Positions 35,731 to 45,403 are shown, numbered from the stretch's first letter. The stretch is 64,000 nt of DNA from Paraburkholderia heleia NBRC 101817 (GCF_000739775.1 NZ_BBJH01000012.1:168443-232442); one strand, 5' to 3'. Program-made: numbers and translations. Notes: generated by a model from the sequence alone, not told the origin.

Positions 35731-36569
35731 CGCGCGCCCTCCGGTTCTTCGAGCAGGAAATCGCGCAGCAGCGCGGCCACCGCTCCGGGCGCCTCGTTCA
35801 GCAGCGAATGCCGGAGCTTCGGCAGGATCACGAGCCGCGAGTCCGGAATCCGCTCGTGCATGTAGCGCGCCATCCGCGGATTCGAGCCCTGGTCGTCCTC
35901 GCCCGTCGCGATCAGCGTCGGCATGCGGATCTGGTCGATCAGGCCGCCGTAGTCGGTCTGCGCGAGCAGGCGATAGGCGGCCGCGTAACAGTCCGGATCG
36001 TTTTGCGCGTTGCGGCGGCGCAGCTCCGCGACGAATTCGGGATGCCGCTCCTGAAAAGCCTCGGTCAGCCAGCGCGACAGCGACGCGTCGTAATGCGCGC
36101 CGCGCTCGCCCGCCTGCAGCGCTTCGTAACGCGCCTGCACGCGCGCGCGTTCGTCGGCGGTACGGCCGGCCACCGTCGACAGCAGCGCGAGACGGCGCAG
36201 CCGTTCGGGGTACGAAAGCGCGAGACGCTGCGCGACGAGGCCGCCGAGCGAAAAGCCCGCGAGATCGAAACGCGCAAAACCCGCGTGATCGGCGAGCGCG
36301 AGCACGTCGCCGACGAAGTCGTCGATCTCGTAGCGGCCCTTGATGCGCGACGAGCGGCCGTGGCCGCGCAGGTCGAAGGTTAACACGCGAAAATCCGGAC
36401 CGAGCGCATTGACCGTGCCCTGCCACGCTTCGAGGTAGGAACCGACGCCGTGGACGCAGACAAGCGCGTGTGGACCATCGCCCTGCAGCCGCCAGGTCAG
36501 CGCAGTCTCGCCGCGCGTCAGGGTGCCTTCGACCGCGGACGGCGGCGCGTTTAAAAGCGCGTCGAGCAT
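35727..36569 (-). CDS. alpha/beta hydrolase
   Basis: This 280-residue protein contains CVHGVGSYLEAWQG (oxyanion region), LTFDLRGHGRSS, the nucleophile elbow GFSLGGLVAQRLALSYPE, Asp in ATGEDDQGSNPRM, and a late His in KLRHSLLNEAP. It resembles enol-lactone, ester or C-C-bond hydrolases (PcaD/MhpC-like). It lies 4 nt from the luciferase-like monooxygenase gene and overlaps the NIPSNAP gene. In the pathway it could hydrolyse an ester or ring-cleavage product made by the monooxygenase. Confidence 0.9.
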   Translation of the reverse strand: MLDALLNAPPSAVEGTLTRGETALTWRLQGDGPHALVCVHGVGSYLEAWQGTVNALGPDFRVLTFDLRGHGRSSRIKGRYEIDDFVGDVLALADHAGFARFDLAGFSLGGLVAQRLALSYPERLRRLALLSTVAGRTADERARVQARYEALQAGERGAHYDASLSRWLTEAFQERHPEFVAELRRRNAQNDPDCYAAAYRLLAQTDYGGLIDQIRMPTLIATGEDDQGSNPRMARYMHERIPDSRLVILPKLRHSLLNEAPGAVAALLRDFLLEEPEGAR

Positions 36570-36573
36570 CGCG

Positions 36574-37662
36574 TCAGTTCCCCGCTTCGGTGGTGACCAG
36601 CGCGCCGGCCGCGGCCTTCTCGCGCCGCGCGAAATGCGGGATCACCTCGTCGGCGAACAGGCGCAGCGTCTTCATCTGCAGCTCGAACGGCAGGTTGAAC
36701 GACAGGCCGAGGCAGAACTGGTCGACTCCCTCGTCCTCGTAGATCTGCAGCTTGCGGATCACTTCGTCCGGCGTGCCGAACATCAGGTTCTCGCGGATCG
36801 CCTGCGGGTCGTAGTTCGCGCGGTTCGCGACCGTCTCGTACGGCACGGCCTCGGGGAAGCCGTCGCGCACGGTGCCGATGTTCTGCATCAGGTTCTCGAA
36901 GTAGCGGCCGTAGTCGACGCTATAGCGCACAACGCTTTGCCAGTCCTCGGGCCGCTCGTACACGCAGGTACGGCGCAGCATCATGAAACGCGGACGCGGA
37001 CGCTCCGGATGATCGGCGACCGCCTTGCGGAACTTCTGGCCGAGCACCGACACTTCACCGGCCGGCGCCGACAGCGGCGTCGACAGGATGTTCGCGCCGA
37101 CGCCGACCGCCCAGTCGAAGCTGCCCGGATCGCGCGTCGCCACCCAGATCGGAGGATGCGGCTGCTGCAGCGGCTTCGGCACCGACGTCGCGAGCGGGAA
37201 CTTCCAGTAATGGCCGTCGTGCGCGTAGTCGCCCTCCCACAGCTTGTGGACCGCGGGCAGCAGCTCCTTCATGTAGGCGACGCCCTCCTGCTGCGGCATG
37301 CCACCCGCCATCCGGTCGAACTCGTACTGGTACGCGCCGCGCGCGATGCCCAGTTCGAGGCGGCCGTTGGTCAGGTGATCGCACATCGCGGCCTCGCCCG
37401 CGAGCCGGATTGGCGACCAGTACGGCGCTACGATGGTCGCCGTGCCGAGCCGGATGCGTTCGGTGTGCTGCGCGAGCCAGGTCAGCACCGTAAACGGGTT
37501 CGGCGAGATCGTGCACTCGATCGTGTGATGTTCCGCGGTCCACAGCGTCTCGAAACCGCTCGCGTCGGCGACGCGAGCAAGCATCAGCAGCTTGTCGCGC
37601 GCACTGCTCATCGAATCGTCCGGAGAGAACCGCTCCATGCTGAGAGAAATACCGAATTTCAT
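36574..37662 (-). CDS. luciferase-like flavin-dependent monooxygenase (LLM class)
   Basis: This 362-residue TIM-barrel protein has the bacterial luciferase-like order: MKFGISLSMERFSPDD, GFETLWTAEHHTIECTISPN, RIRLGTATIVAPYWSPIRLA, and GRLELGIARGAYQYEFDRM. It would use reduced FMN, presumably delivered by the flavin reductase at 39238 in the same operon, to oxidise the imported substrate. The Met at 37662 is chosen because family members begin MKFG. The product is unknown; the adjacent aldehyde dehydrogenase suggests oxidative cleavage giving an aldehyde. Confidence 0.92.
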   Translation of the reverse strand: MKFGISLSMERFSPDDSMSSARDKLLMLARVADASGFETLWTAEHHTIECTISPNPFTVLTWLAQHTERIRLGTATIVAPYWSPIRLAGEAAMCDHLTNGRLELGIARGAYQYEFDRMAGGMPQQEGVAYMKELLPAVHKLWEGDYAHDGHYWKFPLATSVPKPLQQPHPPIWVATRDPGSFDWAVGVGANILSTPLSAPAGEVSVLGQKFRKAVADHPERPRPRFMMLRRTCVYERPEDWQSVVRYSVDYGRYFENLMQNIGTVRDGFPEAVPYETVANRANYDPQAIRENLMFGTPDEVIRKLQIYEDEGVDQFCLGLSFNLPFELQMKTLRLFADEVIPHFARREKAAAGALVTTEAGN

Positions 37663-37694
37663 GTGTGCCTCTGTCGATTGAAAAGCCGCCGCAC

Positions 37695-39206
37695 TCAACG
37701 CAGGCGGATGACGAACGGGTCGTGCATCGCGCCGGAGTAGTCGAGCACCACGTTCTTGAGCCGCGAGAATTCGCGCATCACCTCGAAGCCGCCGCGCCGG
37801 CCGTAGCCGCTGTGCTTGAGGCCGCCGTTCGACGACATGTAGGCTGCCGAACGATAGGTGTTGATCCACACCGTGCCGGCGTCGATGTCGCGCGCGAAGC
37901 GCATCGCGCGATCGATGTCGCGCGTCCAGATGCCGGACGCGAGGCCGTACTCGGTGTCGTTCGCGAGTTGCATCAGTTCGCGCTCGTCGGAGAACGGCAC
38001 GACGCCGACCACCGGGCCGAAGATCTCGTCGCGCATGAAGCGCATCTGGTTGGTCGCGTGCGTCATCACCGTCGGCTCGAAATACCAGCCGCCGCCGAGT
38101 GCCGCGTCGACGGGCGCGCGGCCGCCGGCGGCAATGGTTGCGCCCTCCTCGACGCCCGACGCGACGTAGTGCTTGACCTTGTCGAGCTGCGACGCGAGCG
38201 CGAGCGGGCCGATGTCGGTGTCTTCGTGAACCGGATGGCCGACGCGTACGCGCCGCGTCCGCTCGACGAGTGCCTCGACGAACCGGTCATGCACCGACGC
38301 CTCGACAAAGCAGCGCGAGCCGGCGACGCAGGTCTGGCCAGCCGCGGCGAACACGCCCGACACAACGCCGTTGACCGCGCGCTCGATCTCCACGTCGCCG
38401 AAGATCACGTGCGGAGACTTGCCGCCGAGTTCCATCTGGCACGGCACCAGGTTCTGGGCGGCATTGCCGGCGATCTTGCGGCCGGTCACGGTGCTGCCGG
38501 TGAACACGTATTTGGCGATGCCGGGGTGGCGGGTCAGCGCGTCGCCGGTCGTCGCGCCGTCGCCGGTCACGACGTTGAACACGCCGGGCGGAATGCCGGC
38601 CTCGATCGCGAGTTCGGCGAGTGCGAGGGTCGAGGCGGTCGCGTGCTCCGACGGCTTCGCGACGATCGTGTTTCCAATCGCGAGACATGGCGCGAGCGTC
38701 CCCGTGAGCATCATCAGCGGCGAATTCCACGGAATGATCATGCCGACCACGCCGATTGGCTCGCGCAGGTTGAAGTTCAGCATGTCGAGCTTGTTCACGG
38801 GGATGGTGTCGCCCTGCAGCTTGTCCGCCATGCCCGCGAAATACAGATATGAATCGGGGATCGCGCGCATCTGCACGCGCATCTCCTTGAGCAGCTTGCC
38901 GTTGTCGCGGCACTCGATCATTGCGAGTTCGTCGGCGTTCGCGAGCACAAGTTCGCCAAGCCGGCGCACGAGCTTGCCGCGCTCGGTCTGCGTCATGCGC
39001 CGCCACGCGGGGCTCTTCAACGCGGTCTGCGCCGAACGCACGGCGGCGTCGACGTCGGCCGCGCCCGACTGCGCGAATTCGTACCACGGTTCGGCCGTGG
39101 TTGGATCGAAGCTCGGCGCGTAACGGCGGCTCGCCGGCTCGACGAACTGCCCGTCGATGAAATTGCCGGTGCGGGCGCCCTGCAGGGTTGCGACTGTCGT
39201 TTTCAT
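37695..39206 (-). CDS. aldehyde dehydrogenase family protein
   Basis: This 503-residue ALDH has MIIPWNSPLMMLTGTLAPCL, FTGSTVTGRKIAGNAAQNLV, general base Glu in MELGGKSPHV, catalytic Cys in AAGQTCVAGSRC, and a typical C-terminus (YGRRGGFEVMREFSRLKNVV). It is a betaine-aldehyde/hydroxymuconic-semialdehyde-like member rather than GabD. It lies between the monooxygenase and the flavin reductase on the same strand, 31-32 nt from each, so it is probably in the operon and oxidises an aldehyde produced by the monooxygenase. Confidence 0.92.
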   Translation of the reverse strand: MKTTVATLQGARTGNFIDGQFVEPASRRYAPSFDPTTAEPWYEFAQSGAADVDAAVRSAQTALKSPAWRRMTQTERGKLVRRLGELVLANADELAMIECRDNGKLLKEMRVQMRAIPDSYLYFAGMADKLQGDTIPVNKLDMLNFNLREPIGVVGMIIPWNSPLMMLTGTLAPCLAIGNTIVAKPSEHATASTLALAELAIEAGIPPGVFNVVTGDGATTGDALTRHPGIAKYVFTGSTVTGRKIAGNAAQNLVPCQMELGGKSPHVIFGDVEIERAVNGVVSGVFAAAGQTCVAGSRCFVEASVHDRFVEALVERTRRVRVGHPVHEDTDIGPLALASQLDKVKHYVASGVEEGATIAAGGRAPVDAALGGGWYFEPTVMTHATNQMRFMRDEIFGPVVGVVPFSDERELMQLANDTEYGLASGIWTRDIDRAMRFARDIDAGTVWINTYRSAAYMSSNGGLKHSGYGRRGGFEVMREFSRLKNVVLDYSGAMHDPFVIRLR

Positions 39207-39237
39207 GGTGTCCGAAGTCCTGTCTGGCTGTCTGGAT

Positions 39238-40227
39238 TCACGATTGCTGATGCTGGGCCCACGACTGCGCTGCCCCGACCGGCGCCACGCGGCCGCCGTC
39301 GTGCGAGCCCATGTAGATCGAATAACGGCCGCCGCCCTCGGTCTCGCGCACGAAGCGGCGCAGCATCGCGCGCATCTCGACCGAGGCGATTTCGTCGTAG
39401 GGCAGGCTGTCGGGCGCGAAAAACCGGAAGCCGTCCGGCAGCGCCAGCGCGCCGCGCGGTTCGGCGAGGCGCGCGCGATAGATCAGGTAACCGGAGTCGT
39501 GGCCGTCGACGTCGAACACCGAATAGAGAAACGTGTCGTCGGAGACGAGCGACAGCTCGCCGCCGCCCGCGACCGGCAGACGGCCGTTGACGAGCCGGCG
39601 CGGCGCGGTCGGCAACACCCAGCCGCCCTTGCCGTCGGCGACGAGCAGCACGTCACCCTGCGCCTCGATCAGATAACCAACGAACATGTCGGTCGACGAC
39701 AGCCAGCCCGGCGGCAGCGGATCCTTCACCTGCGCGTAGCGGCCCCGGCAGAAGCCGAGCGGCGCGGACGGGCTGGTGCCGAACGCCTGCACGCGGCCGA
39801 TCAGGATCATGTGGTCGCCTGCGTCGACGCGCGCATGCACCGTGCAGTCGAACCAGCTCAGGCAGTCGTTCAGCACCGGCGCGCCGGTGTGCACGACGTC
39901 GTGGCGCACCGCCGCGAACTTGTCGACGGCCTTCGACGCGAACAGGTTCGATACGTCCGTCTGCGCGTCGCTCAGCAGGTTCACCGCGAAGCGGTCGCTG
40001 CCGGCGAACGCCGTGTAGCTGGACGCGCCCTTGCCGACGCAGACCAGCAGCAGCGGCGGATCGAGCGAGACGGACGCGAACGAGTTGGCCGTCATTCCGC
40101 GTGGACGGCCGTCGGCGTCGACCGTCGTGAGCACGGTCACACCGGTGACGAAGGTGCCGAACGCGCGGCGCAGCGCGATCGGATCGATGGTGGTGCGGTT
40201 ATCCGGTACTGCGGCTTGCATGGCCAT
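39238..40227 (-). CDS. flavin reductase with C-terminal extension
   Basis: Residues 10-165 are a flavin-reductase (HpaC-like) domain: RRAFGTFVTGVTVLTTVDAD, GRPRGMTANSFASVSLDPPL, DHMILIGRVQAF. The family is usually about 165-180 residues; this protein has another 150-160 residues (VGYLIEAQGDVLLVADGKGG, WVLPTAPRRLVNGRLPVAGG) that look like a degenerate Nudix-type or ligand-binding module. It probably supplies FMNH2 to the luciferase-like monooxygenase in the same operon and is the first gene after the PucR regulator. Confidence 0.88.
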   Translation of the reverse strand: MAMQAAVPDNRTTIDPIALRRAFGTFVTGVTVLTTVDADGRPRGMTANSFASVSLDPPLLLVCVGKGASSYTAFAGSDRFAVNLLSDAQTDVSNLFASKAVDKFAAVRHDVVHTGAPVLNDCLSWFDCTVHARVDAGDHMILIGRVQAFGTSPSAPLGFCRGRYAQVKDPLPPGWLSSTDMFVGYLIEAQGDVLLVADGKGGWVLPTAPRRLVNGRLPVAGGGELSLVSDDTFLYSVFDVDGHDSGYLIYRARLAEPRGALALPDGFRFFAPDSLPYDEIASVEMRAMLRRFVRETEGGGRYSIYMGSHDGGRVAPVGAAQSWAQHQQS

Positions 40228-40343
40228 TCACCTCGGACGTCGTTGTGTTGAGGTGAATGTAAGTAGCGGAAATTGCGCTGGCTTCCATCGGATCGTAGGA
40301 AGGTTCCGCGCGTGCCACCGTCAGTTCGCCGCAGGCGCGGCGC

Positions 40344-42146
40344 TCAATCCGCATTGTGCGATGCGGCACCGACGGGCTGGCCGGCGTCAAGCAGGTTGTG
40401 CAGCTGCAGCGCGAGTTCGACCGCGAAACGCCTCTCGGGCGTCTCCACGTCGATCCCGAACAGGTCGACGATGCGCGCGAGCCGGTAGCGCAGCGTCGTG
40501 ACGTGCAGGCCCATCGCGTCGGCGCAGGCCTGGGCGCGGCAGCCGTGGCGGATGTAGGTCGCGAGCGTACCGATGTACGACGCGTGGTGTTTGGCGTCGT
40601 ATTCGACGATGCGCCCGATCGTGCCGGCGATGAACGCGCGCACGTCCGACGAATCGGCGGCGCCGATCAGCATCGGCAGTGGCCCGAGGTCGGGCACGCT
40701 CAGCGCGCCGGTCTTGCCGAACGCGCGCGCCACGCGGATCATCCGCCAGCAGCGCTCCCACTCATTCGCGAGCGCCGTGAGGCCGGTGAACGCGTCGCTC
40801 ACGACGAGGGTCGGCTCACCGCAAAGCAATGCGCCCAACGCGCCGCACAGCTGGCGCGCGAACGCGGTCGCAGTCTGTGCCGGCGCGTCGGGCAGCACGC
40901 AAACGAAGCCGTTGCCGACCGTGATCGGATGGATCGCGAGCTTGTGCTGCACCGCCAGCATGTTCGCCGCGCGATGGCACTCGGCCGAGCGGTCGAACGC
41001 GGCGCCGGAACGGTGCGGATAGTCGATGACGAGGAGCCGCGCCGGCGCCGCGAGCACGAGGCCGAGCCGGCGCGCGCGCTCCAGAACGTCCTGCTCGTCG
41101 CGCCAGCGGCGCTCGACGATCTCGAAGAACAGCTCGGCCAGCGTGCGCGTCTCCGAGCGGAACCGGATCACGCTGCGCATCAGCTGCACGCTCATCGCGA
41201 ACTTCGCGTTCTCGATGGAGATCGTGTGCAGGTCGCCGGGCTCGCGTTCGCCGAAGCACAGCAGCGCGCCGACGGTGTCGCCGTCGACCGACAGCAGTTC
41301 GACGTTGGCGTGCAGCGTGAGCCCATCCGGCAGGTCGAACGGCACGCGCCGCAGCGCGTGCCGTTCGATCGCGCCCAGCGCCGCCGCGCGAATCTGCTGG
41401 CCCGCGTCGCCGTCGAGCCCCGCGCGCCACGCGGCCATGTCGAGCGAGGCATGCGGCGCGCGCGACGCGTGCAGCTCACCGCCGTAGAGGTCGATCACCA
41501 GCACCGGCGAGTCGAGCAGGTCGGCGAGCATCGCGGTGAGCGTGACCATCGACCCGCCGGCCAGCACCTCCTCCAGCATCGCGCCCTGCACGTCTACCAC
41601 GCGCCGCAGCTGCGCAGCGGCCGCCTGCTGTGCGCGCTGCCGGTGGGTGCGCTCGATCGCGATCGCGCCCAGATGCACGATCAGTTCCATGAACGCGAGC
41701 TGCTCGGCCGGCAGATCGACGATCTTGCGCGCGAGCACGACGAGCACCATCGGCCGCCCCTCGACGTCGTGACACGCCATCGGCAGCACGAGCACCGTGC
41801 GGTAGCCGCGCTCGGCAGCCTCGCGACGGTAGCCGAGGAACTCGGTCGTCTCCAGCGCATCGCGGATATAAACCGCTTCGTTGCGCTGCAGCGCGACGAG
41901 CGCCGGACTCGTCGCGAGCTCCCAGCGGTCGGAGAGCGGTCTTTTGAGCAGCGCCGTGTCGCGCCGCGCAATGACGAGCGCGTCGCCGTGCGCGGCGTCC
42001 ACGCTCATGATCGACCCGAGGTCCCACGAGCCGTGCCGGCACGCAAGCTCGATCAGGCTGTGCAGCAGCGTATCGACTTCATCGTCGGTATTGATCCGGC
42101 TGGCGACGTCGCGCAGCGACGACATCAGAGACAACGTGTTCGGCAT
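40344..42146 (-). CDS. PucR-family regulator with N-terminal GAF domain
   Basis: This 600-residue protein has a GAF domain at residues 15-165 (INTDDEVDTLLHSLIELACR, RTVLVLPMACHDVEGRPMVL), a central region, and a C-terminal PucR helix-turn-helix (CRAQACADAMGLHVTTLRYR, LARIVDLFGIDVETPERRFA). It stands between the monooxygenase arm (minus strand) and the arm starting at 42292 (plus strand), the natural place for a regulator controlling both. Relatives activate purine or amine catabolism. The GAF domain presumably senses a pathway compound. Confidence 0.9.
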   Translation of the reverse strand: MPNTLSLMSSLRDVASRINTDDEVDTLLHSLIELACRHGSWDLGSIMSVDAAHGDALVIARRDTALLKRPLSDRWELATSPALVALQRNEAVYIRDALETTEFLGYRREAAERGYRTVLVLPMACHDVEGRPMVLVVLARKIVDLPAEQLAFMELIVHLGAIAIERTHRQRAQQAAAAQLRRVVDVQGAMLEEVLAGGSMVTLTAMLADLLDSPVLVIDLYGGELHASRAPHASLDMAAWRAGLDGDAGQQIRAAALGAIERHALRRVPFDLPDGLTLHANVELLSVDGDTVGALLCFGEREPGDLHTISIENAKFAMSVQLMRSVIRFRSETRTLAELFFEIVERRWRDEQDVLERARRLGLVLAAPARLLVIDYPHRSGAAFDRSAECHRAANMLAVQHKLAIHPITVGNGFVCVLPDAPAQTATAFARQLCGALGALLCGEPTLVVSDAFTGLTALANEWERCWRMIRVARAFGKTGALSVPDLGPLPMLIGAADSSDVRAFIAGTIGRIVEYDAKHHASYIGTLATYIRHGCRAQACADAMGLHVTTLRYRLARIVDLFGIDVETPERRFAVELALQLHNLLDAGQPVGAASHNAD

Positions 42147-42291
42147 CGACGGTTCCCGGTTGAGCGTGACTGACTATACGACTTATCGCAGTGACAAAAA
42201 AATGTGGCATCCGCCGGAACGGAGGAAGACGCCCGATTTCGCGCTGCTTAGCATCCGCTCCATCGTCACTTCACCCGCATGGAGAACCGGC

Positions 42292-42882
42292 ATGAACATC
42301 AACGTACGCAAAATCTCGACGTTCGTCGAAGAGGTCCATATCGAAGGCGGCAAGCGCGCGGACAAACCGATCACGACAGTGGTCGTGGCCGCCGTGCTGA
42401 AAAACCCCTGGGCAGGCCAGGGTTTTTGCGAAAACCTGCGGCCCGAGATCCTGCGGATCGCGCCCGTGCTCGGCGCAGAACTCACGCGCCGCCTCGTCGC
42501 CGTAATGCCGGCCGCGCGCGTCGAGGCCTACGGCAAGGCCGCCGTGGTCGGCGTGAACGGCGAGATCGAACACGCGTCCGCGCTGATCCACACGCTGCGC
42601 TTCGGCAACATGTACCGCGAAGCCGTGAACGGCAGCACTTTCCTCAGCTTCACGAACACGCGCGTCGGCCCCGGCGCGCTGCTGTCGCTGCCGATGATCC
42701 ACAAGTCGACGACGGGCCAGCGATCGCACTTCCTGACGGCGACGTTTCAGATCGCCGACGCCCCCGGCCCCGACGAGGTGCTGGTCGCGATCGGTGCAGC
42801 CGACGGTGGCCGAGCGCATCCGCGCATCGGCGACCGCTTCGCCGACACGGCCGAGATGGAAGGCGAGAAAACGCCCGCCTGA
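42292..42882 (+). CDS. amino acid synthesis family protein (DUF1185)
   Basis: This 196-residue protein fits the amino_acid_synth family: INVRKISTFVEEVHIEGG, VVVAAVLKNPWAGQGFCENL, AYGKAAVVGVNGEIEHASAL, and THTRVGPG-like FTNTRVGPGALLSLPMI. The family fold resembles YjgF/chorismate-mutase-like trimers; function is unproven, despite the name, and members occur next to luciferase-like monooxygenases and hydrolases in pyrimidine- or amide-type catabolic clusters. It opens the plus-strand arm divergent from PucR. A hairpin-forming sequence lies inside it at 42400-42427. Confidence 0.85.
   Translation: MNINVRKISTFVEEVHIEGGKRADKPITTVVVAAVLKNPWAGQGFCENLRPEILRIAPVLGAELTRRLVAVMPAARVEAYGKAAVVGVNGEIEHASALIHTLRFGNMYREAVNGSTFLSFTNTRVGPGALLSLPMIHKSTTGQRSHFLTATFQIADAPGPDEVLVAIGAADGGRAHPRIGDRFADTAEMEGEKTPA
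42400..42427 (+). repeat. terminator-like hairpin inside the DUF1185 gene
   Basis: AAAAACCCCTGG and CCAGGGTTTTT flank GCAGG, giving an 11-bp stem with one bulged C, ending in a short T-run. It resembles an intrinsic terminator but lies within coding sequence about 110 nt after the start. Confidence 0.6.
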
Positions 42883-42993
42883 TCGCGACGGCGCGCTGCT
42901 GCGCGCGCTCCCGATGATCTCCCTCGTTCCCGCGACGCGCCCCCACGCGCGCCGCCGGGTCCTTTTTTTCCGACGCCAGCCCATACGCAAGCC

Positions 42994-43944
42994 ATGACCG
43001 ACCCCGACCCCATCACGCTGATCACGGATCTACCCGACGAAGAGGAAGCCGGCTGTCTCGCCGAGCTGGCCGCGGCGATGCCCGGCGAACGGATCGTGCC
43101 GCTGCGCGCCGCCAATGCGGACGAACGTGCGCATTGCACCATCGCGATCGTCGCGCGGCCCGATCCCGCGGCCCTGACCGCGCTGCCGGGGCTCGCGTGG
43201 GTACAGAGCCTGTGGGCCGGCGTCGAGCAACTGGTCGCCCGGTTGCCCGACGGCAAACCGCCGGTCGTGCGGCTCGTCGATCCGGAACTGACGCGCACGA
43301 TGGCCGAGGCGGTCCTCGCGTGGACGTATTACCTGCAACGCGACATGCCCGCGTACCTCGCCCAGCAGCGCTCGTGCGTCTGGCAACAACGCCCGTACCG
43401 CAAACCCGCCGACACGACGGTCGGCATCGTCGGACTCGGCACACTGGGCTCGCGCGCGGCTGAACGCCTGATCGACGCCGGTTTTCGCGTGACCGGCTGG
43501 AGCCGCATGCCGAAAACGCTGCGCGGCGTCGCGACCTGCCACGGCGAGGACGGCCTCGCGCAACTGCTCGGCGCGAGCGACATCGTCGTCTGCCTCGTGC
43601 CGCTGACCGACGGCACGCGCGGCCTGCTCGACGCCCGGCGCCTCGCCGCGATGAAACCAGGCGCCGCGCTCGTCAACTTCGCGCGCGGCCCGGTGGTGGT
43701 CGCCGCCGACCTGCTGCGCGCGCTCGACGACGGCCGGTTGTCCCACGCGGTACTCGACGTGTTCGACATCGAACCGCTCCCTGTCGACTCGCCGTTCTGG
43801 CAGCACCCGTCGGTGACCGTGCTGCCGCACGTCTCCGCGCCGACCGATCTGCGCACAGCCGCGGCGGTGGTCGCGCGCAACGTCGCCGCGTATCGCGCCA
43901 CCGGGCGCATCCCGGACGGCATCGATTTCTCGCGCGGCTACTGA
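42994..43944 (+). CDS. D-2-hydroxyacid dehydrogenase, glyoxylate/hydroxypyruvate reductase A-like
   Basis: This 316-residue protein has NAD(P) motif GIVGLGTLGSRAAERL and catalytic Arg in NFARGPVVV, Glu in DVFDIEPLP and His in VLPHVSAPTD, the Arg-Glu-His set of the family. GhrA-type enzymes reduce glyoxylate or hydroxypyruvate. It follows the DUF1185 gene after 111 bp on the same strand. It may remove a 2-oxoacid (glyoxylate) released in the pathway. Confidence 0.92.
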   Translation: MTDPDPITLITDLPDEEEAGCLAELAAAMPGERIVPLRAANADERAHCTIAIVARPDPAALTALPGLAWVQSLWAGVEQLVARLPDGKPPVVRLVDPELTRTMAEAVLAWTYYLQRDMPAYLAQQRSCVWQQRPYRKPADTTVGIVGLGTLGSRAAERLIDAGFRVTGWSRMPKTLRGVATCHGEDGLAQLLGASDIVVCLVPLTDGTRGLLDARRLAAMKPGAALVNFARGPVVVAADLLRALDDGRLSHAVLDVFDIEPLPVDSPFWQHPSVTVLPHVSAPTDLRTAAAVVARNVAAYRATGRIPDGIDFSRGY

Positions 43945-44074
43945 CCCGGCCCGCGCCGCTTTTCGCTTCACTGGCGCTCTGCGTCCCCGGCCTCGTCACC
44001 GACGGCCGGCGGGACCGGCCGCGCCGACGCATGACACACCGGTTTTAACTCACGCCACAACCAAAGGGGGAATC

Positions 44075-45226
44075 ATGAGGAAAACAGCAGGTCTGGCAGC
44101 GGCAGTAGCGGTACTCGGCGGCGCGGCCGCGACGGCGCACGCGCAGAGCAGCGTCACGCTATACGGCATCATCGACGAGGGGATCAACTACACGAGCAAC
44201 GCGCGCGGCCACGGCACGTTCCAGATGAAAAGCGGCGACACGCTCGGCAGCCGCTGGGGCCTGCAGGGCACCGAGGATCTCGGGGGCGGCTATCACGCGA
44301 TCTTCCGGCTGGAAAGCGGCTTCGACGTGAACAGCGGCGCGCTGAAACAGGGCGGCAGGCTGTTCGGCCGGCAGAGTTACGTCGGGCTGCAGTCGGACCG
44401 CGCCGGCACGCTGACCTTCGGTCGCCAGTACGACCCGACGATCGATCTGTGGAGCGGCATGACGGGCGCGGGCGGCGTCAGCGGCGACATCGCCTCGCAT
44501 CCGTTCGACAACGACAACGCGGACTTCGACTTCCGCGTGAACAACTCGGTCAAGTACACGAGCCCGACGATTGACGGGTTCAAGGCCGAGGCGATGTACG
44601 GCTTCAGCAACGACACCAATTTCGCGAATAACCGCCTGTACAGCGCGGCCGTGCAGTATAAGATGGCCGGCCTCACGGCGGCACTGGGTTACCTGAAGGC
44701 GAACTCGCCGGGCTCGGCGAACGGCGCGGTCTCGACCGACGCGGTATTTACGGGCTCATCGGAGCAGAACATCGTCGCGGCCGTAGCCTACTCATTCTCG
44801 CAAACCAAGGTCGGCTTCGCGTTTTCGCACGTCGACGTCTACGACCCGACCGCCAACGCGTACATCGCGTCGACCGCGACGCAGCCGCCCGGCGGCCGCT
44901 GGCAATCGTGGAAGTTCACCAACTACGAGGTCAACGCGCGCTACGCGTTCACGCCGGCACTGTGGCTGTTCGGCGCGTACACGTTCACCGACGCCCAGCT
45001 GCACTCGACCGTCGGCGCCTACGAGCCGAAGTGGCACCAGCTGTCGCTGATGCTCAACTACGACCTGAGCCGTCGCACCGCGGTGTCGCTGCAGGGCGTG
45101 TACGCGCACGTCGTCAGCGCGCACACCGGCACCGCCTTTGACTTCCCCACGACGCCCGCGTCGGCCGGTCCGTCGACAAGCGAGAACCAGACGGTCGTGC
45201 GTCTCGCGATGATCCATCGTTTCTGA
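44075..45226 (+). CDS. outer-membrane porin (Gram-negative porin family)
   Basis: This 383-residue protein has a signal peptide (cleavage after AHA, residue 23) and a mature start QSSVTLYGIIDEG. It shows SRWGLQGTEDLGGGYHAIFR and LFGRQSYVGLQSDRAGTLTF, and ends MIHRF. It is the same family as the porin at 2112 but clearly divergent. AAAGGGGG precedes the ATG. Its position between the dehydrogenase and the aminotransferase suggests that it admits the cluster's substrate across the outer membrane. Confidence 0.95.
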   Translation: MRKTAGLAAAVAVLGGAAATAHAQSSVTLYGIIDEGINYTSNARGHGTFQMKSGDTLGSRWGLQGTEDLGGGYHAIFRLESGFDVNSGALKQGGRLFGRQSYVGLQSDRAGTLTFGRQYDPTIDLWSGMTGAGGVSGDIASHPFDNDNADFDFRVNNSVKYTSPTIDGFKAEAMYGFSNDTNFANNRLYSAAVQYKMAGLTAALGYLKANSPGSANGAVSTDAVFTGSSEQNIVAAVAYSFSQTKVGFAFSHVDVYDPTANAYIASTATQPPGGRWQSWKFTNYEVNARYAFTPALWLFGAYTFTDAQLHSTVGAYEPKWHQLSLMLNYDLSRRTAVSLQGVYAHVVSAHTGTAFDFPTTPASAGPSTSENQTVVRLAMIHRF

Positions 45227-45333
45227 CGAACCGCGCGTCCACCGGCGAGCGCCTTTCGCCTTCGCGTGCCACCGGCGGCGGATGCACGAGGCCTTTCCTG
45301 CTGCCTTTCGGCGGAAGACCGGCGATTTCCGGC

Positions 45334-45350
45334 GGACTACCGTGTAGTCC
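45334..45350. repeat. short inverted repeat before the aminotransferase gene
   Basis: GGACTAC-CGT-GTAGTCC is a perfect 7-bp stem with a 3-nt loop, 53 nt before the aminotransferase start. It could be an operator or an attenuating hairpin. There is no T-run. Confidence 0.4.
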
Positions 45351-45403
45351 CCGTGTGAAACCGTTTCTGGTTCGCCGACAGCGCCATCCTCTGAGGACAA
45401 GTT

